Assembly (NCBI RefSeq): GCF_001561955.1
Contig: NZ_CP014223.1
Coordinates: 1,736,001-1,800,000, forward strand
Length of the DNA: 64,000 bases
Direction of reading: 5' to 3'
Origin: Anaerotignum propionicum DSM 1682
GTDB lineage: Bacteria; Bacillota; Clostridia; Lachnospirales; Anaerotignaceae
The notes under the pieces are model-generated. The model was not told the origin of the DNA. It was given only the letters and a program-made list of their open reading frames with translations, and searched no databases. A program made the position numbers and the translations under genes. Positions 1 to 8,245 of this stretch are shown here, one piece after another (positions within the stretch are counted from its first letter, which is position 1; each line of letters begins with the position of its first letter).

Positions 1-45
1 TTGCTTTTTTTAGATGTTATATTCCCAAAAAAGTCCGGTCCTCAT

Positions 46-59
46 TTGCATAAAGACGG
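46..59. repeat. 14-bp repeated motif, copy 1 of 3
   Basis: TTGCATAAAGACGG lies downstream of the flavodoxin gene. Its first 13 bases recur at 5056-5068, and the full motif recurs inverted at 13636-13649. All three copies are in non-coding stretches next to gene debris, so they may be ends of a decayed element. The rest of bases 1-138 shows nothing recognisable. Confidence 0.45.
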
Positions 60-138
60 AGAAAGCTTGAAGAAAAATATGATATATAATTTCAAAAAGC
101 TTAAATTATTCATTATTAAAATGAAAGTTATTTAGAAA

Positions 139-663
139 TTATAAGTCATTCACATAGGTGATTACCGAATCTATAGTTTGCCTATCCTCAAAATTTACTT
201 TTGAATTATAAGTGTTAAGAAATTCTTTGTCCTCTGGTTCTCGCTCAGATTCCGGTTTTCTTTGAATCATGCCCTTCATCATAGCCATCATGACTTTATG
301 GATAGGACCAAGCTTTTTGTAGTCAATCCCACCGCGCAGATGGAAGAATTTTGTTTTTGCGAGAAGCTCTGGTGTGAAGTTCTTATTTAGGATTGCACTG
401 TAGTCTGTTGTGTTGGGGTCGGCTAATCCAACGGTAAACACAATAAGATTTTCGCAGGAATTTTGGGTAACCAATTTTACACCTGCGATACCTCCTGCGT
501 ACAAACCGCCCCCATATATAATGACGTCGTATTGACTTAGAGCTTTTGGTTCAATCCTTTGGGCATCAAACAAATCTGCACTTAGTGCCGAAGCAATCCA
601 TTCAGCATACTTACGCGTTGAGCCGTACTTCGATGTATATGTGACTAAAATTTTTCTAGGCAT
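139..663 (-). CDS. Flavodoxin-domain protein
   Basis: A 174-aa protein with a flavodoxin-like fold. The N-terminal phosphate-binding loop for FMN is visible (TYTSKYGSTRKYAEWIA, about residues 8-24), followed by a typical second strand and glycine-rich loop (DVIIYGGGLYAGGI). No membrane segment or extra domain is seen. The family includes electron-transfer flavodoxins and HemG-like flavodoxin enzymes; the C-terminal half does not decide between them, so the substrate is unknown. Its ATG overlaps the stop of the upstream MarR gene by one base (TAATG), so the two genes are translationally coupled and presumably controlled by that MarR protein. Confidence 0.85.
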   Translation of the reverse strand: MPRKILVTYTSKYGSTRKYAEWIASALSADLFDAQRIEPKALSQYDVIIYGGGLYAGGIAGVKLVTQNSCENLIVFTVGLADPNTTDYSAILNKNFTPELLAKTKFFHLRGGIDYKKLGPIHKVMMAMMKGMIQRKPESEREPEDKEFLNTYNSKVNFEDRQTIDSVITYVNDL

Positions 664-1115
664 TAAGTTCCTCCATTTATGTTATCTAAATTATCAAATA
701 TCTTCATTAGCGAACTGCTTAAATCTGCAACTTCATCCATGCTCACGCCAGAGAACATGCTTTCAATAAATTGAGTTGCAATTTGTTCATTATCTTTATC
801 CCACTGCTCCCATTGCTCACTTGCTTTTATCCGCATCGACCTGCCGTCTTTCTCGTCGTTATGAACTGTCACAAAGCCCTTTTCGGCCAGCTTCATAACA
901 AGTTGCTTTGTGTTCTGGTGAGAAGTATCGCAAGCTGCCGCAAGCTGCTTTAGCGTGGGGGGCTGTTCAAATAATCCCAATACCAAAATTACGAACCATT
1001 GCTTGGCAGTTAGGTCTTTCATCTGCGCATCCATTTTGCTTTGAAGGCGATTAGCTACGCGAAACAGATAGCCAAATACGATCAGCCTTTTATCCATCTT
1101 ATCGAAATCGTACAT
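663..1115 (-). CDS. MarR-family transcriptional regulator
   Basis: A 150-aa winged-helix regulator of the MarR family. The central helix-turn-helix is clear (PPTLKQLAAACDTSHQNTKQL), followed by the wing with the usual D-x-R-like signature (NDEKDGRSMRI). The open frame runs upstream to a GTG, but the ATG at 1115 is preferred because GGAGGGG sits at the correct distance before it. It is the first gene of a two-gene operon with the flavodoxin. The upstream region holds inverted repeats that suit autorepression. MarR proteins often sense phenolics or oxidants, which fits a flavodoxin partner; the ligand is unknown. Confidence 0.9.
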   Translation of the reverse strand: MYDFDKMDKRLIVFGYLFRVANRLQSKMDAQMKDLTAKQWFVILVLGLFEQPPTLKQLAAACDTSHQNTKQLVMKLAEKGFVTVHNDEKDGRSMRIKASEQWEQWDKDNEQIATQFIESMFSGVSMDEVADLSSSLMKIFDNLDNINGGT

Positions 1116-1130
1116 CAACACCCCTCCATA

Positions 1131-1167
1131 AGGTAATATATTCCCTATATAGGTATTATATTACCTA
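1131..1167. promoter_or_regulatory. Probable MarR operator
   Basis: Ten-base arms AGGTAATATA (1131-1140) and TATATTACCT (1157-1166) form a perfect inverted repeat just upstream of the MarR start. A smaller palindrome, CCTATATAGG (1144-1153), lies inside it, and TAGGTA/TACCTA half-sites occupy 1150-1167. Position and symmetry suit an autoregulatory MarR site; binding is inferred. Confidence 0.6.
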
Positions 1168-1350
1168 TCTATCTCCCTTGTCAATAAACATATAGAAAAA
1201 AGAAATCATAGATTTATATAAACTTCAATTTAACTGGTAGTCAGAATTACTTGTTGTGAGCATAATTAGAACCATCTATTCGTTCGATGAGTATTAAAGG
1301 ACTAAATGGATTTTTATTTTCATGAACAACGTTACTTTCATATTGACATT

Positions 1351-1384
1351 TTTTGATTTGAAGCATATACTGTTCATATCAAAA
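1351..1384. promoter_or_regulatory. Probable ArsR operator
   Basis: Arms TTTTGATTTGAA (1351-1362) and TTCATATCAAAA (1373-1384) are complementary with one mismatch. They lie 24 bases before the arsR start, where an ArsR repressor would block transcription. The ATCAA/TTGAT core resembles known Gram-positive ars operators. Confidence 0.65.
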
Positions 1385-1408
1385 TAATTCGATTTGAGGT
1401 GATAAAAG

Positions 1409-1720
1409 TTGGAACTTACTCCGGAAAAAAACGCAAAGGTGTTCAAAGCTTTTTGTGATGAAAAGCGGCTTGCCATTTTGGAGCTTTTACGTAGCGGTGA
1501 AAAATGTGCTTGTGTTTTAATAGAACAAATGGAAATCGGACAGTCCTCCTTGTCCTATCACATGAAGATTCTATGTGAATCCGGTATTGTTGAAAGTAGA
1601 CAGGAAGGCAAGTGGACTCACTATAAAATCAGTGAACAAGGCAGCCAAGAGGCTATTCTCCTCTTAAAAGCAATTACCACTCCAAATGTAATCACTGAAG
1701 ATACACTTTGTTACAATTAA
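1409..1720 (+). CDS. arsR: ArsR-family arsenic-responsive repressor
   Basis: A 103-aa SmtB/ArsR winged-helix repressor. The As(III)/Sb(III) sensing site is visible as EKCACVLIE, with Cys33 and Cys35 placed as in the ELCVCDL motif of classic ArsR; Cys16 may also contribute. The recognition helix follows (IGQSSLSYHMKILCESGIV). The start is TTG at 1409, with GAGGTG six to seven bases upstream. It heads the arsenic-resistance operon and is separated from the next gene by a hairpin terminator, so repressor and transport genes may be transcribed at different levels. Autoregulation through the upstream palindrome is expected. Confidence 0.9.
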   Translation: MELTPEKNAKVFKAFCDEKRLAILELLRSGEKCACVLIEQMEIGQSSLSYHMKILCESGIVESRQEGKWTHYKISEQGSQEAILLLKAITTPNVITEDTLCYN

Positions 1721-1723
1721 TAA

Positions 1724-1752
1724 GAGCCATCTGATGATAGGTGGCTTTTATT
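1724..1752 (+). terminator. Terminator after arsR
   Basis: Stem AGCCATCT/AGGTGGCT (one G-U pair) with a six-base loop, followed by TTTTATT. It probably attenuates read-through from arsR into the permease gene. Confidence 0.7.
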
Positions 1753-1760
1753 CGGCACAA

Positions 1761-1796
1761 TATATCAATTTTTTTTGATGTGACTATATCATATAG
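1761..1796 (+). promoter_or_regulatory. Possible second ArsR site and promoter for arsP
   Basis: ATCAA (1764-1768) and TTGAT (1775-1779) flank a T run, and TTTTGATGTGA resembles the left arm of the operator before arsR. It sits 20-55 bases before the permease start, after the arsR terminator, so a second ArsR-controlled promoter is plausible. Confidence 0.45.
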
Positions 1797-1816
1797 TAAA
1801 AGAAAGGCGATACCCT

Positions 1817-2830
1817 ATGGAAACCCTTAAGTCTATGTGGCTGTTCTTTCAAGACCAAGTGCTTGGAATGAAATGGCTAAATGCTCTAATGGGCAATCTG
1901 CTCTCGCTTTTTGGTCTTGATGTAACAGGACGAATCGGCGGCAGTGTTCAATTCTTTATCTACGATGTACTAAAAATCACCGTGCTACTATGTGTACTGA
2001 TTTTCATTATCTCGTATATCCAAAGCTACTTCCCTCCGGAGCGTAGTAAAAAAATAATGAGCCGCTTTCACGGCGTGTGGGCAAATATCATGGCAGCTTT
2101 ACTTGGTACAGTAACGCCATTTTGCTCTTGCTCCTCTATTCCGCTGTTTATTGGCTTTACCAGTGCAGGGCTGCCACTTGGGGTAACCTTTTCGTTTTTG
2201 ATTTCCTCTCCCATGGTAGACCTTGGCTCTTTGGTTTTACTTATGAGCATCTTTGGTGCAAAGGTTGCTATTGTTTATGTAGTTGTAGGCCTAATTATTG
2301 CGGTTATTGGTGGTACTCTGATCGAAAAACTCCATATGGAAAACTATGTGGAGGACTTCATCCGCTCGGCAAACAGCGTAGATATTGAAGCTCCTGACTT
2401 AACCCGAAAAGAGCGTATCATTTATGCCAAGGAACAGGTGGGGTCAACTTTCAAAAAAGTACTGCCTTACATTCTCATTGGTGTTGGAATTGGTGCAATC
2501 ATTCACAATTGGATTCCTGAAAGTTGGATTGAAATGATCCTGGGTAGCAATAATCCATTTGGTGTAGTATTGGCAACCCTCCTTGGTGTTCCCATGTACG
2601 CCGATATTTTCGGAACCATACCAGTGGCCGAAGCGTTGCTATACAAAGGCGCACAGCTTGGTACTGTTCTCTCCTTCATGATGGCAGTAACAACACTGAG
2701 CCTTCCATCCATAATTATGTTACGTAAGGCAGTAAAACCTAAACTTCTGGTTACATTTATTTCCATATGTACAATTGGTATTATTATTATCGGCTATCTT
2801 TTTAATATATTTCAGTATTTACTGTTATAA
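1817..2830 (+). CDS. ArsP-type permease (DUF318 family)
   Basis: A 337-aa polytopic membrane protein of the DUF318/YraQ permease family. The family signature TPFCSCSSIPLFIGF is present (about residues 99-113), as is the second half-repeat motif (LLGVPMYADIFGTIPVAEAL). In Campylobacter ArsP, the same cysteine-rich motif is tied to export of trivalent organoarsenicals; other members export different metals or metalloids. The ars operon context favours arsenic. A charged cytoplasmic loop (about residues 170-215) separates the two halves, as is usual. The ATG at 1817 follows an AAAGGCG ribosome site. Confidence 0.85.
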   Translation: METLKSMWLFFQDQVLGMKWLNALMGNLLSLFGLDVTGRIGGSVQFFIYDVLKITVLLCVLIFIISYIQSYFPPERSKKIMSRFHGVWANIMAALLGTVTPFCSCSSIPLFIGFTSAGLPLGVTFSFLISSPMVDLGSLVLLMSIFGAKVAIVYVVVGLIIAVIGGTLIEKLHMENYVEDFIRSANSVDIEAPDLTRKERIIYAKEQVGSTFKKVLPYILIGVGIGAIIHNWIPESWIEMILGSNNPFGVVLATLLGVPMYADIFGTIPVAEALLYKGAQLGTVLSFMMAVTTLSLPSIIMLRKAVKPKLLVTFISICTIGIIIIGYLFNIFQYLLL

Positions 2831-2926
2831 AGTATGGCTAAAGCCATGCTGGACGATAGATACCTCTAATCAATTATATTTATTTTATTTAATTATGTAA
2901 ATTATAAATTTAAGGGGGATTTTATT

Positions 2927-3364
2927 ATGGCATTGTTTGGTTTTGGTAAAAAGAAAAATACAGAGAAAGAACTGGTTGTTCAGTGTGGTTGCGAAGGAAT
3001 GTGCAAACCCTCCGAAATTGCTGCAAAGAAAGATGTCGACACAGAAAATATAAAAAGTTCCCACTGTTGCTGTGAAGAAGCAGAAACCATGGCAGAAACT
3101 GAAAAGGTAAAAGTCAGCGGATTATCCGTTAAAGTGTTGGGTTCTGGCTGTACAAAGTGCAATCAACTGGAAACTGCTACTTTGGAAGCGTTGAAAGAGC
3201 TTGAAATGGATACCACCATTGATCATGTGACGGACTTTACGCAAATTGCCGCTTATGGCGTAATGACTACCCCTGCTCTTGTGGTGAACGGAAAGGTGGT
3301 TTCCTTTGGTAAGGTGCTGAAAAAAGATGAAGTTGTTAAAATTCTTCAAAAAGTAAGGGGGTAA
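2927..3364 (+). CDS. Thioredoxin-like protein with Cys-rich extension
   Basis: A 145-aa soluble protein in two parts. The C-terminal part (about residues 65-145) is a small thioredoxin-like redox domain (thioredoxin_3 type) with active site GCTKCNQ (Cys75, Cys78) and the cis-proline loop TTPALVVNG. The N-terminal part (1-60) has no fold I recognise but carries six cysteines in tight clusters: Cys20, 22, 26 and a Cys47-48-49 triplet. It has its own GGGGG ribosome site. Small thioredoxins of this type often accompany ArsP-like permeases. The extension could bind As(III) or another soft metal and pass it to the permease or ACR3 pump, or the protein could recycle ArsC; both roles are inference. 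Confidence 0.8.
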   Translation: MALFGFGKKKNTEKELVVQCGCEGMCKPSEIAAKKDVDTENIKSSHCCCEEAETMAETEKVKVSGLSVKVLGSGCTKCNQLETATLEALKELEMDTTIDHVTDFTQIAAYGVMTTPALVVNGKVVSFGKVLKKDEVVKILQKVRG

Positions 3365-3368
3365 CGCT

Positions 3369-4415
3369 ATGAAGGAAGATAAAATACAAGACATTGGTTT
3401 CTTTCAAAAATACCTCAGCGTATGGGTTGCACTCTGCATGGCGGCAGGTGTTCTGATTGGGAAATTTCTGCCTGCTGTTCCGGCTTTTTTAGGGCAATTT
3501 GAATATGCCAGAGTGTCCCTTCCTGTTGCAATACTTATTTGGGTAATGATATATCCCATGATGATGAAAGTGGATTTTCAGAGCATAAAAAACGTTGGCA
3601 AAAACCCCAAGGGATTATTTGTTACATGGGTAACCAATTGGCTCATCAAACCTTTCACCATGTACGCTATTGCTACACTGTTTTTCTATGTTGTTTTTAA
3701 GGGCTTTATTGCCCCAGACCTAGCTAAGGAGTATCTGGCTGGTGCGGTGCTCTTAGGTGCTGCACCCTGCACAGCGATGGTATTTGTGTGGAGTACACTC
3801 ACAAAAGGAAATCCTGCTTATACGGTAGTACAGGTGGCAACAAACGATTTAATTATCTTGATTGCCTTTGTGCCGATTGTAAAGTTTCTGCTGGGCGTTT
3901 CTAATGTGTCCGTACCTTGGGATACATTGATTTTATCAGTGGTCCTGTTTGTAGTAATTCCGTTAGCAGGTGGAATTTTGACCCATATGCTAGTAACAAA
4001 GCATAAGGGAGCAGAGTATTTTGAAAACACCTTTGTCCATAAATTTGATAACGTCACCAGCGTAGGGTTATTGCTCACTTTGGTGCTGCTTTTTTCATTT
4101 CAAGGTGATGTAATTCTGCGTAACCCGTTGCATATCTTACTAATTGCCGTTCCGCTAGTGCTGCAAACATTTCTCATTTTCTTCATAGCTTATTTTGCCT
4201 GCAAATGTTTAAAGTTGCCTCACAACATTGCCGCCCCTGCGGGTATGATTGGAGCTTCCAACTTTTTTGAGCTGTCGGTTGCCGTAGCAATTGCATTATT
4301 CGGCACTACCTCCCCTGCGGCACTTGCCACTGTAGTGGGCGTTTTGACTGAGGTTCCGGTCATGCTATTCCTTGTAAAAATCGCCAACAAAACGAAAGGA
4401 TGGTTTTCAGTATGA
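3369..4415 (+). CDS. acr3: ACR3-family arsenite efflux transporter
   Basis: A 348-aa protein with about ten membrane segments and the features of ACR3 (BASS superfamily) arsenite carriers. The family-conserved cysteine region is visible (LLGAAPCTAMVFVWSTLTKG, about residues 132-151), as is the glutamate-containing segment near the C-terminus (GASNFFELSVAVAIALFG). It exports arsenite using the membrane potential. The start lies four bases after the thioredoxin-like gene, and the stop overlaps the arsC start (ATGA), showing tight coupling: ArsC makes the arsenite that this pump removes. Confidence 0.92.
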   Translation: MKEDKIQDIGFFQKYLSVWVALCMAAGVLIGKFLPAVPAFLGQFEYARVSLPVAILIWVMIYPMMMKVDFQSIKNVGKNPKGLFVTWVTNWLIKPFTMYAIATLFFYVVFKGFIAPDLAKEYLAGAVLLGAAPCTAMVFVWSTLTKGNPAYTVVQVATNDLIILIAFVPIVKFLLGVSNVSVPWDTLILSVVLFVVIPLAGGILTHMLVTKHKGAEYFENTFVHKFDNVTSVGLLLTLVLLFSFQGDVILRNPLHILLIAVPLVLQTFLIFFIAYFACKCLKLPHNIAAPAGMIGASNFFELSVAVAIALFGTTSPAALATVVGVLTEVPVMLFLVKIANKTKGWFSV

Positions 4416-4819
4416 ATAAACCGAAAATAGCATTTATTTGTGTGCACAACTCATGCCGTAGTCAGATAGCTGAAGCACTGGGCAAACACCTCGCCGCCGA
4501 TGTTTTTGAAAGCTATTCTGCCGGAACGGAAACCAAGCCGCAGATTAATCAGGATGCAGTGCGTTTAATGAAACAGTTTTATGGCATTGATATGGAACAG
4601 AACCAGCGTAGCAAGCTCCTTGAGGAGATTCCACAAGTGGACATCGTGGTGACAATGGGCTGCAATGTGCAATGTCCTTTTTTGCCATGTAAACATCGAG
4701 AGGATTGGGGATTGGACGATCCCAGCGGGAAAGACGATGCAGTTTTCACAGAAACAATCTCATTGATTCAAAACAAAATCTTAGATATGAAAGAGCGTAT
4801 TCAAAAATATGAACTGTAA
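4412..4819 (+). CDS. arsC: Arsenate reductase, thioredoxin-coupled type
   Basis: A 135-aa arsenate reductase of the low-molecular-weight phosphatase fold. The catalytic P-loop CVHNSCRSQ (Cys10 to Arg16) starts near the N-terminus, and the resolving cysteines lie in MGCNVQCPFLPC (Cys84, 88, 93), just before the family motif WGLDDPSGK. It reduces arsenate to arsenite and is recycled by thioredoxin. An earlier in-frame ATG at 4400 was rejected because it overlaps the AAAGGA ribosome site; the ATG at 4412 overlaps the acr3 stop. It is the last gene of the ars operon. Confidence 0.93.
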   Translation: MNKPKIAFICVHNSCRSQIAEALGKHLAADVFESYSAGTETKPQINQDAVRLMKQFYGIDMEQNQRSKLLEEIPQVDIVVTMGCNVQCPFLPCKHREDWGLDDPSGKDDAVFTETISLIQNKILDMKERIQKYEL

Positions 4820-4856
4820 AAACAGCTGGCAGGTTATTAATCTTGCCAGCTGTTTT
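4819..4856 (+). terminator. Terminator of the ars operon
   Basis: A perfect 11-bp stem, AACAGCTGGCA (4821-4831) with TGCCAGCTGTT (4844-4854), followed by TTTG. It is a strong intrinsic terminator directly after arsC. Confidence 0.9.
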
Positions 4857-5193
4857 GCTCTACATCCCCAATATGGCCAGAGTGTCCTTGCAAATAGTTG
4901 GTGAACTATTTTCACTTTCATGAGGGGATTAACCCATACACGATAGATTGTTTAGATCCATACTACTTGGAGCTGCCCCTGCTCTAGGGGGCTGGCAGAT
5001 GCTTCGATGCCTGTCAGCCTTTTATTACATACCAAGTTTTTGCCCCGTCAATTTTTTGCATAAAGACGATAGAGAATTTCTAATTTTAACCCTTCAACCT
5101 ACATTAACTCTAAAAACTATGCGATTATTTATGGAAAATAAACCGTACTGTAGAACATTAATACGCCTTGAAATATAACAGAAGACTACTGCA
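4857..5193. other. Non-coding stretch between ars and fet loci
   Basis: I see no credible gene. A short open frame on the plus strand (4948-5178) lacks a ribosome site and resembles nothing known. The stretch contains copy 2 of the TTGCATAAAGACG motif (5056-5068) and a small GC-rich hairpin around 4970-5000. It may be debris of a lost element. Confidence 0.4.
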
Positions 5194-5970
5194 TTACTCA
5201 CATATAATCTGTGTGTTTTTGTCATACAAAGTCTTATAGCCAAAAAATAAGGTACCAAAACATGAGCAAGTTACAACTGTACAGATCGCAATCATAATAG
5301 CAATTTGATAGAGAATTGCAGTTGTGGGCAGTGTGCCTGCTAAAATCTGGCCTGTCATCATACCCGGTAGAGATACAATTCCCATTCCAACCATAGAATT
5401 AAGTGTAGGCAGCATTGCTGTTTCCAATGCTTGTTTGACAAATGGAAGTAAGATTGTAGAAGGAGATGCACCGATACAGAGTAATGCATGAATCTTAATC
5501 CGCTGCCCATCCATCAATTCACGAAAAGTCTTGACACCTAGAGAAACGCCGGTCATGGTATTCCCCATAATCATGCCTGAGATGGGGATTACATACTGCG
5601 GGTTAAAGACGCTTTCGCCTACAACCGCGCATACAAAATATACAATTACAAAGATACCGGAAAAGGTTATGGATGCAGCTATCACTGCTTTGAATCGCTT
5701 GCTAAGATCTTTGTTTTTTGACAGCACCCTATGAATGGAAAAGGAAATCATCGAGAAAAGATATGTCATAGTAAATACAGGGTGTGGGTTTTGAAAAATG
5801 TAGGTTAGAATCAGACCTGCCAGCACAAGCTGTACTGTCATTTTTATGCTTGCTAAAATTAAAAGTTTGGTCTGGTCAATTTTACATTTTCGCATAATAA
5901 GCGCCACGACAATCAGAAGAAGATAGATTAATAGAAACTGTCGTATTTGAAATTGAATCACAGGATTCAT
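5194..5970 (-). CDS. fetB: FetB-like ABC permease (UPF0014)
   Basis: A 258-aa membrane protein with six to seven hydrophobic segments, of the UPF0014/FetB family. Family-conserved stretches are visible: PISGMIMGNTMTGVSLG (about residues 135-151) and NSMVGMGIVSLPGMMTGQIL in the second half. In E. coli, FetAB exports iron and protects against oxidative stress; the exported metal is not shown here. The gene starts two bases after the ATPase stop, so the pair form one operon read leftward from 6599. Length fits the family (about 250-260 aa). Confidence 0.87.
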   Translation of the reverse strand: MNPVIQFQIRQFLLIYLLLIVVALIMRKCKIDQTKLLILASIKMTVQLVLAGLILTYIFQNPHPVFTMTYLFSMISFSIHRVLSKNKDLSKRFKAVIAASITFSGIFVIVYFVCAVVGESVFNPQYVIPISGMIMGNTMTGVSLGVKTFRELMDGQRIKIHALLCIGASPSTILLPFVKQALETAMLPTLNSMVGMGIVSLPGMMTGQILAGTLPTTAILYQIAIMIAICTVVTCSCFGTLFFGYKTLYDKNTQIICE

Positions 5971-5972
5971 TC

Positions 5973-6599
5973 CTATACCCCCAATCGAATTGTAAAATCC
6001 GAGAATCTTTGAATTAGTTCATCGTTGTGGCAAATACATACCACTGTGATATTTTCCTGCTTGCAAAATTCTTTGATATTAGACAGTAGCTCGAACGATG
6101 TTTTTTTATCCAATGCTGCAGTCGGCTCATCCAGCAAAAGCACCTGCGGAACACATGAAAGAAAAATCGCCAAAAACACACGCTGCTTTTCTCCGCCGGA
6201 AAGCGTTTTGCAATCCGTGGTCAGGGCGAAATTGGTACAACAGATATGCAAGAACTTCAACATTTCCTCATCTGTAAGCCGTTCGGTTTCTCTTGCATCA
6301 AAGTAATTATTGAAGTTGTCCTTAATTGTTCCGTCAAAAAGGAACACCTCCTGCGGCACGAGCAGGACACTCTTTCGATAAGACAGTACTGGCAATTCTT
6401 GTATATCCTTCCCTTGATAACAAATTGTTCCCGCAGAAGGAATAATTGTTCTGTTCAAAATTTTGAGATAAGTGCTTTTTCCGCACCCGCTTTTTCCTGC
6501 AATAAATGAAAAACTGTTTTCTTTAATTTGTATTTGGGGATAGATAATAAAATCCAAAAACTGCAAATCTGCCGATGATTGAATTAATGACATTTTCAT
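5973..6599 (-). CDS. fetA: FetA-like ABC transporter ATPase
   Basis: A 208-aa ABC nucleotide-binding protein. Walker A is GKSGCGKST, the signature is LSGGEKQR, Walker B is VLLLDEPTAALD and the switch histidine lies in VCICHNDE. The short length suits the compact FetA (YbbL) family. Two starts are possible, 6599 or 6593; the GAGGAG ribosome site is spaced better for 6593. It energises the adjacent permease. The operon diverges from a PadR regulator, which probably represses it. Confidence 0.87.
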   Translation of the reverse strand: MKMSLIQSSADLQFLDFIIYPQIQIKENSFSFIAGKSGCGKSTYLKILNRTIIPSAGTICYQGKDIQELPVLSYRKSVLLVPQEVFLFDGTIKDNFNNYFDARETERLTDEEMLKFLHICCTNFALTTDCKTLSGGEKQRVFLAIFLSCVPQVLLLDEPTAALDKKTSFELLSNIKEFCKQENITVVCICHNDELIQRFSDFTIRLGV

Positions 6600-6664
6600 T
6601 CACTCCTCTTTACTTATTCGAGCATTTCAAGTATAATGTTACTCGAAACACAATATAGACAATC

Positions 6665-6683
6665 AATATCGAAATTCGATATT
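6665..6683. promoter_or_regulatory. Probable PadR operator
   Basis: AATATCGAAATTCGATATT is a 19-base palindrome with one central mismatch. It lies in the 110-bp divergent region between the FetAB-like genes and padR, 27 bases before padR, so one site could control both directions. Confidence 0.65.
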
Positions 6684-6709
6684 ATCATTGTAACATTGGA
6701 GGAACCTAA

Positions 6710-7012
6710 ATGCAAGCACCTGTACTTAGAAAATTGTTTTTGGCTTTTATTGAAATTCATATTTTGCATCACGCTGCCAAGGAACCTATTTACGGCACTT
6801 GGATGATTGAGGAATTAAAGCATCACGGATATGAAATTAGTGCAGGAACAATTTATCCAATATTCCACAACCTTGAAAAAGCCGGGCTGCTCGTGTCAAA
6901 AAGTGAAAACGTAAATGGTAAAACCCGAAAATACTATACCATAACAGAACTTGGAATTGATGTATTAGGCAAAGCGAAGGTTAAAATTAAAGAACTAACA
7001 CATGAATTATGA
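6710..7012 (+). CDS. PadR-family transcriptional regulator
   Basis: A 100-aa regulator of the short PadR type. The winged-helix domain fills the protein: a YGTWMIEEL helix, the recognition helix and signature ISAGTIYPIFHNLEKAGLL, and the KTRKYYTIT wing. It has no effector domain beyond a short C-terminal helix. A GGAGG ribosome site precedes the ATG. It is transcribed divergently from the FetAB-like operon across a 19-bp palindrome and is the likely repressor of that operon and of itself. The inducer is unknown. Confidence 0.88.
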   Translation: MQAPVLRKLFLAFIEIHILHHAAKEPIYGTWMIEELKHHGYEISAGTIYPIFHNLEKAGLLVSKSENVNGKTRKYYTITELGIDVLGKAKVKIKELTHEL

Positions 7013-7073
7013 ATTATTTATTTACAGGGCATGGATTATGACCAGCACTATCGTTTTTATGCTATTTGATTAA
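7002..7073 (+). pseudogene. 23-codon membrane-protein stub after padR
   Basis: An ATG overlapping the padR stop opens a 23-codon frame with a hydrophobic segment (WIMTSTIVFMLF) and then a stop. PadR genes are often followed by a membrane-protein gene, so this may be the surviving start of a deleted partner. Too short to identify. Confidence 0.25.
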
Positions 7074-7339
7074 AATCTATTTATCTGAGAATTGAGCTAC
7101 TACACTTTTGAACCTGTGTAGTGGCTCTTTCTTATCCTTTAGACCCAATATCGTTCAAAGTATTCTTGTCAAAAGACGTTGTGGATATTTGCTTGCAAAT
7201 GACTTGTACCCTTTCTGTTCCTATTTGAAGTACTCTCTTTACTATGGTAAAATCATTAAGAACAAATTTAGGCAATTGAGCTTATTGTGTTTATAATCTA
7301 TGCCTTTACAAAAAGTTTTCAAAAATAAAGGGAGGAAAA
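7013..7339. other. Intergenic stretch between padR and the AraC gene
   Basis: It contains the membrane stub and a terminator (7089-7130). The remaining 200 bases show no gene or recognised motif. The AraC gene has its own GGGAGG ribosome site at the end of this stretch. Confidence 0.4.
7089..7130 (+). terminator. Terminator, left copy of a flanking pair
   Basis: Stem GAGCTACTACAC (7094-7105) with GTGTAGTGGCTC (7115-7126), one mismatch, followed by TTTCTT. The same 12-bp stem, perfectly paired, recurs at 9625-9659 on the other side of the AraC-MATE genes. Confidence 0.75.
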
Positions 7340-8170
7340 ATGATAGCAAATGAATATATAAATCGTGCAATAGATTACATCTTAGATCACATCAATGAGA
7401 ATATATCTGTTGATGACATTGCTTCTCACTGCAATTTTTCAAAATATTACTTTTCCAGAATGTTTAAAATAGAAACCGGAGAAAGCATCCATGAATTTAT
7501 CAAACGAGTAAAAATGGAGCAGAGTGCGTTTCGTATAAAAATTGAAAAAGGCAGAAGTATTACAGATATCGGCTGTGATTACGGGTTCAGCTCATCAAAT
7601 TACAGTTCTGCTTTTAAACAACATCATAAATTATCTCCCATTCAATTTAGACGCTGCATTAAGCAAAAATCTTTATTAAATCCGGTTTTTCGAAATTCCA
7701 TTGGTTTAGAGTCATTTGAAGAGTGCGACAAAAAGATTTCCATAGAAATTCTTGAGGATTTTCTTGTTATATACGAGCGTCATAAAGGAACTTATAGGAA
7801 CTTATCGGAGCATTGGGGAGTTTTTCAAGAAAAAAATAAGGATTATATTACTGATAAAACCCTGCTTCTTGAACGCACCTATGATGACCCTTCTATTACA
7901 AAAATAGAAGAATGTCTATATGACATATGTATAACCGTCCCCGAAGGCTGCACCCTTGAAAATACCTATGTGCTAAAAGGCGGAAAATTTGCTATTTATC
8001 ACTTTAAAGGCTTGGTAAATCAGATATACAGCTCTTTTCAAAATATATTTAATGTGTGGTTGCCCCAGAGTAACTTTGAAATTGACAATCGATATGGCTT
8101 TGAAATTTACAGAAAGATAGATTGTGATTCCATGTTTATGGAAATTGACCTTTGTATCCCAATCAAATAA
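7340..8170 (+). CDS. AraC-family regulator with GyrI-like domain
   Basis: A 276-aa protein. Residues 1-105 are an AraC double helix-turn-helix DNA-binding domain at the N-terminus (ISVDDIASHCNFSKYYFSRMF and ITDIGCDYGFSSSNYSSAF). Residues 125-276 resemble the GyrI-like/Rob effector-binding domain that binds hydrophobic drugs. This order is that of Rob- and SoxS-like multidrug regulators. It is followed by a MATE pump, the likely target: a drug binds the GyrI-like domain and the regulator activates the pump. A GGGAGG site precedes the ATG. Confidence 0.88.
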   Translation: MIANEYINRAIDYILDHINENISVDDIASHCNFSKYYFSRMFKIETGESIHEFIKRVKMEQSAFRIKIEKGRSITDIGCDYGFSSSNYSSAFKQHHKLSPIQFRRCIKQKSLLNPVFRNSIGLESFEECDKKISIEILEDFLVIYERHKGTYRNLSEHWGVFQEKNKDYITDKTLLLERTYDDPSITKIEECLYDICITVPEGCTLENTYVLKGGKFAIYHFKGLVNQIYSSFQNIFNVWLPQSNFEIDNRYGFEIYRKIDCDSMFMEIDLCIPIK

Positions 8171-8245
8171 AGCACAAAAACAGAAGTTTTATTTTGTTTT
8201 TTCCCTTATCATAACATGAACATAAGATATAGGGAGGAACTAGAA

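Noticed and set aside
4948-5178. 76-codon plus-strand frame between ars and fet loci
   Set aside because: No ribosome site, no recognisable domain, and it overlaps a repeated non-coding motif.
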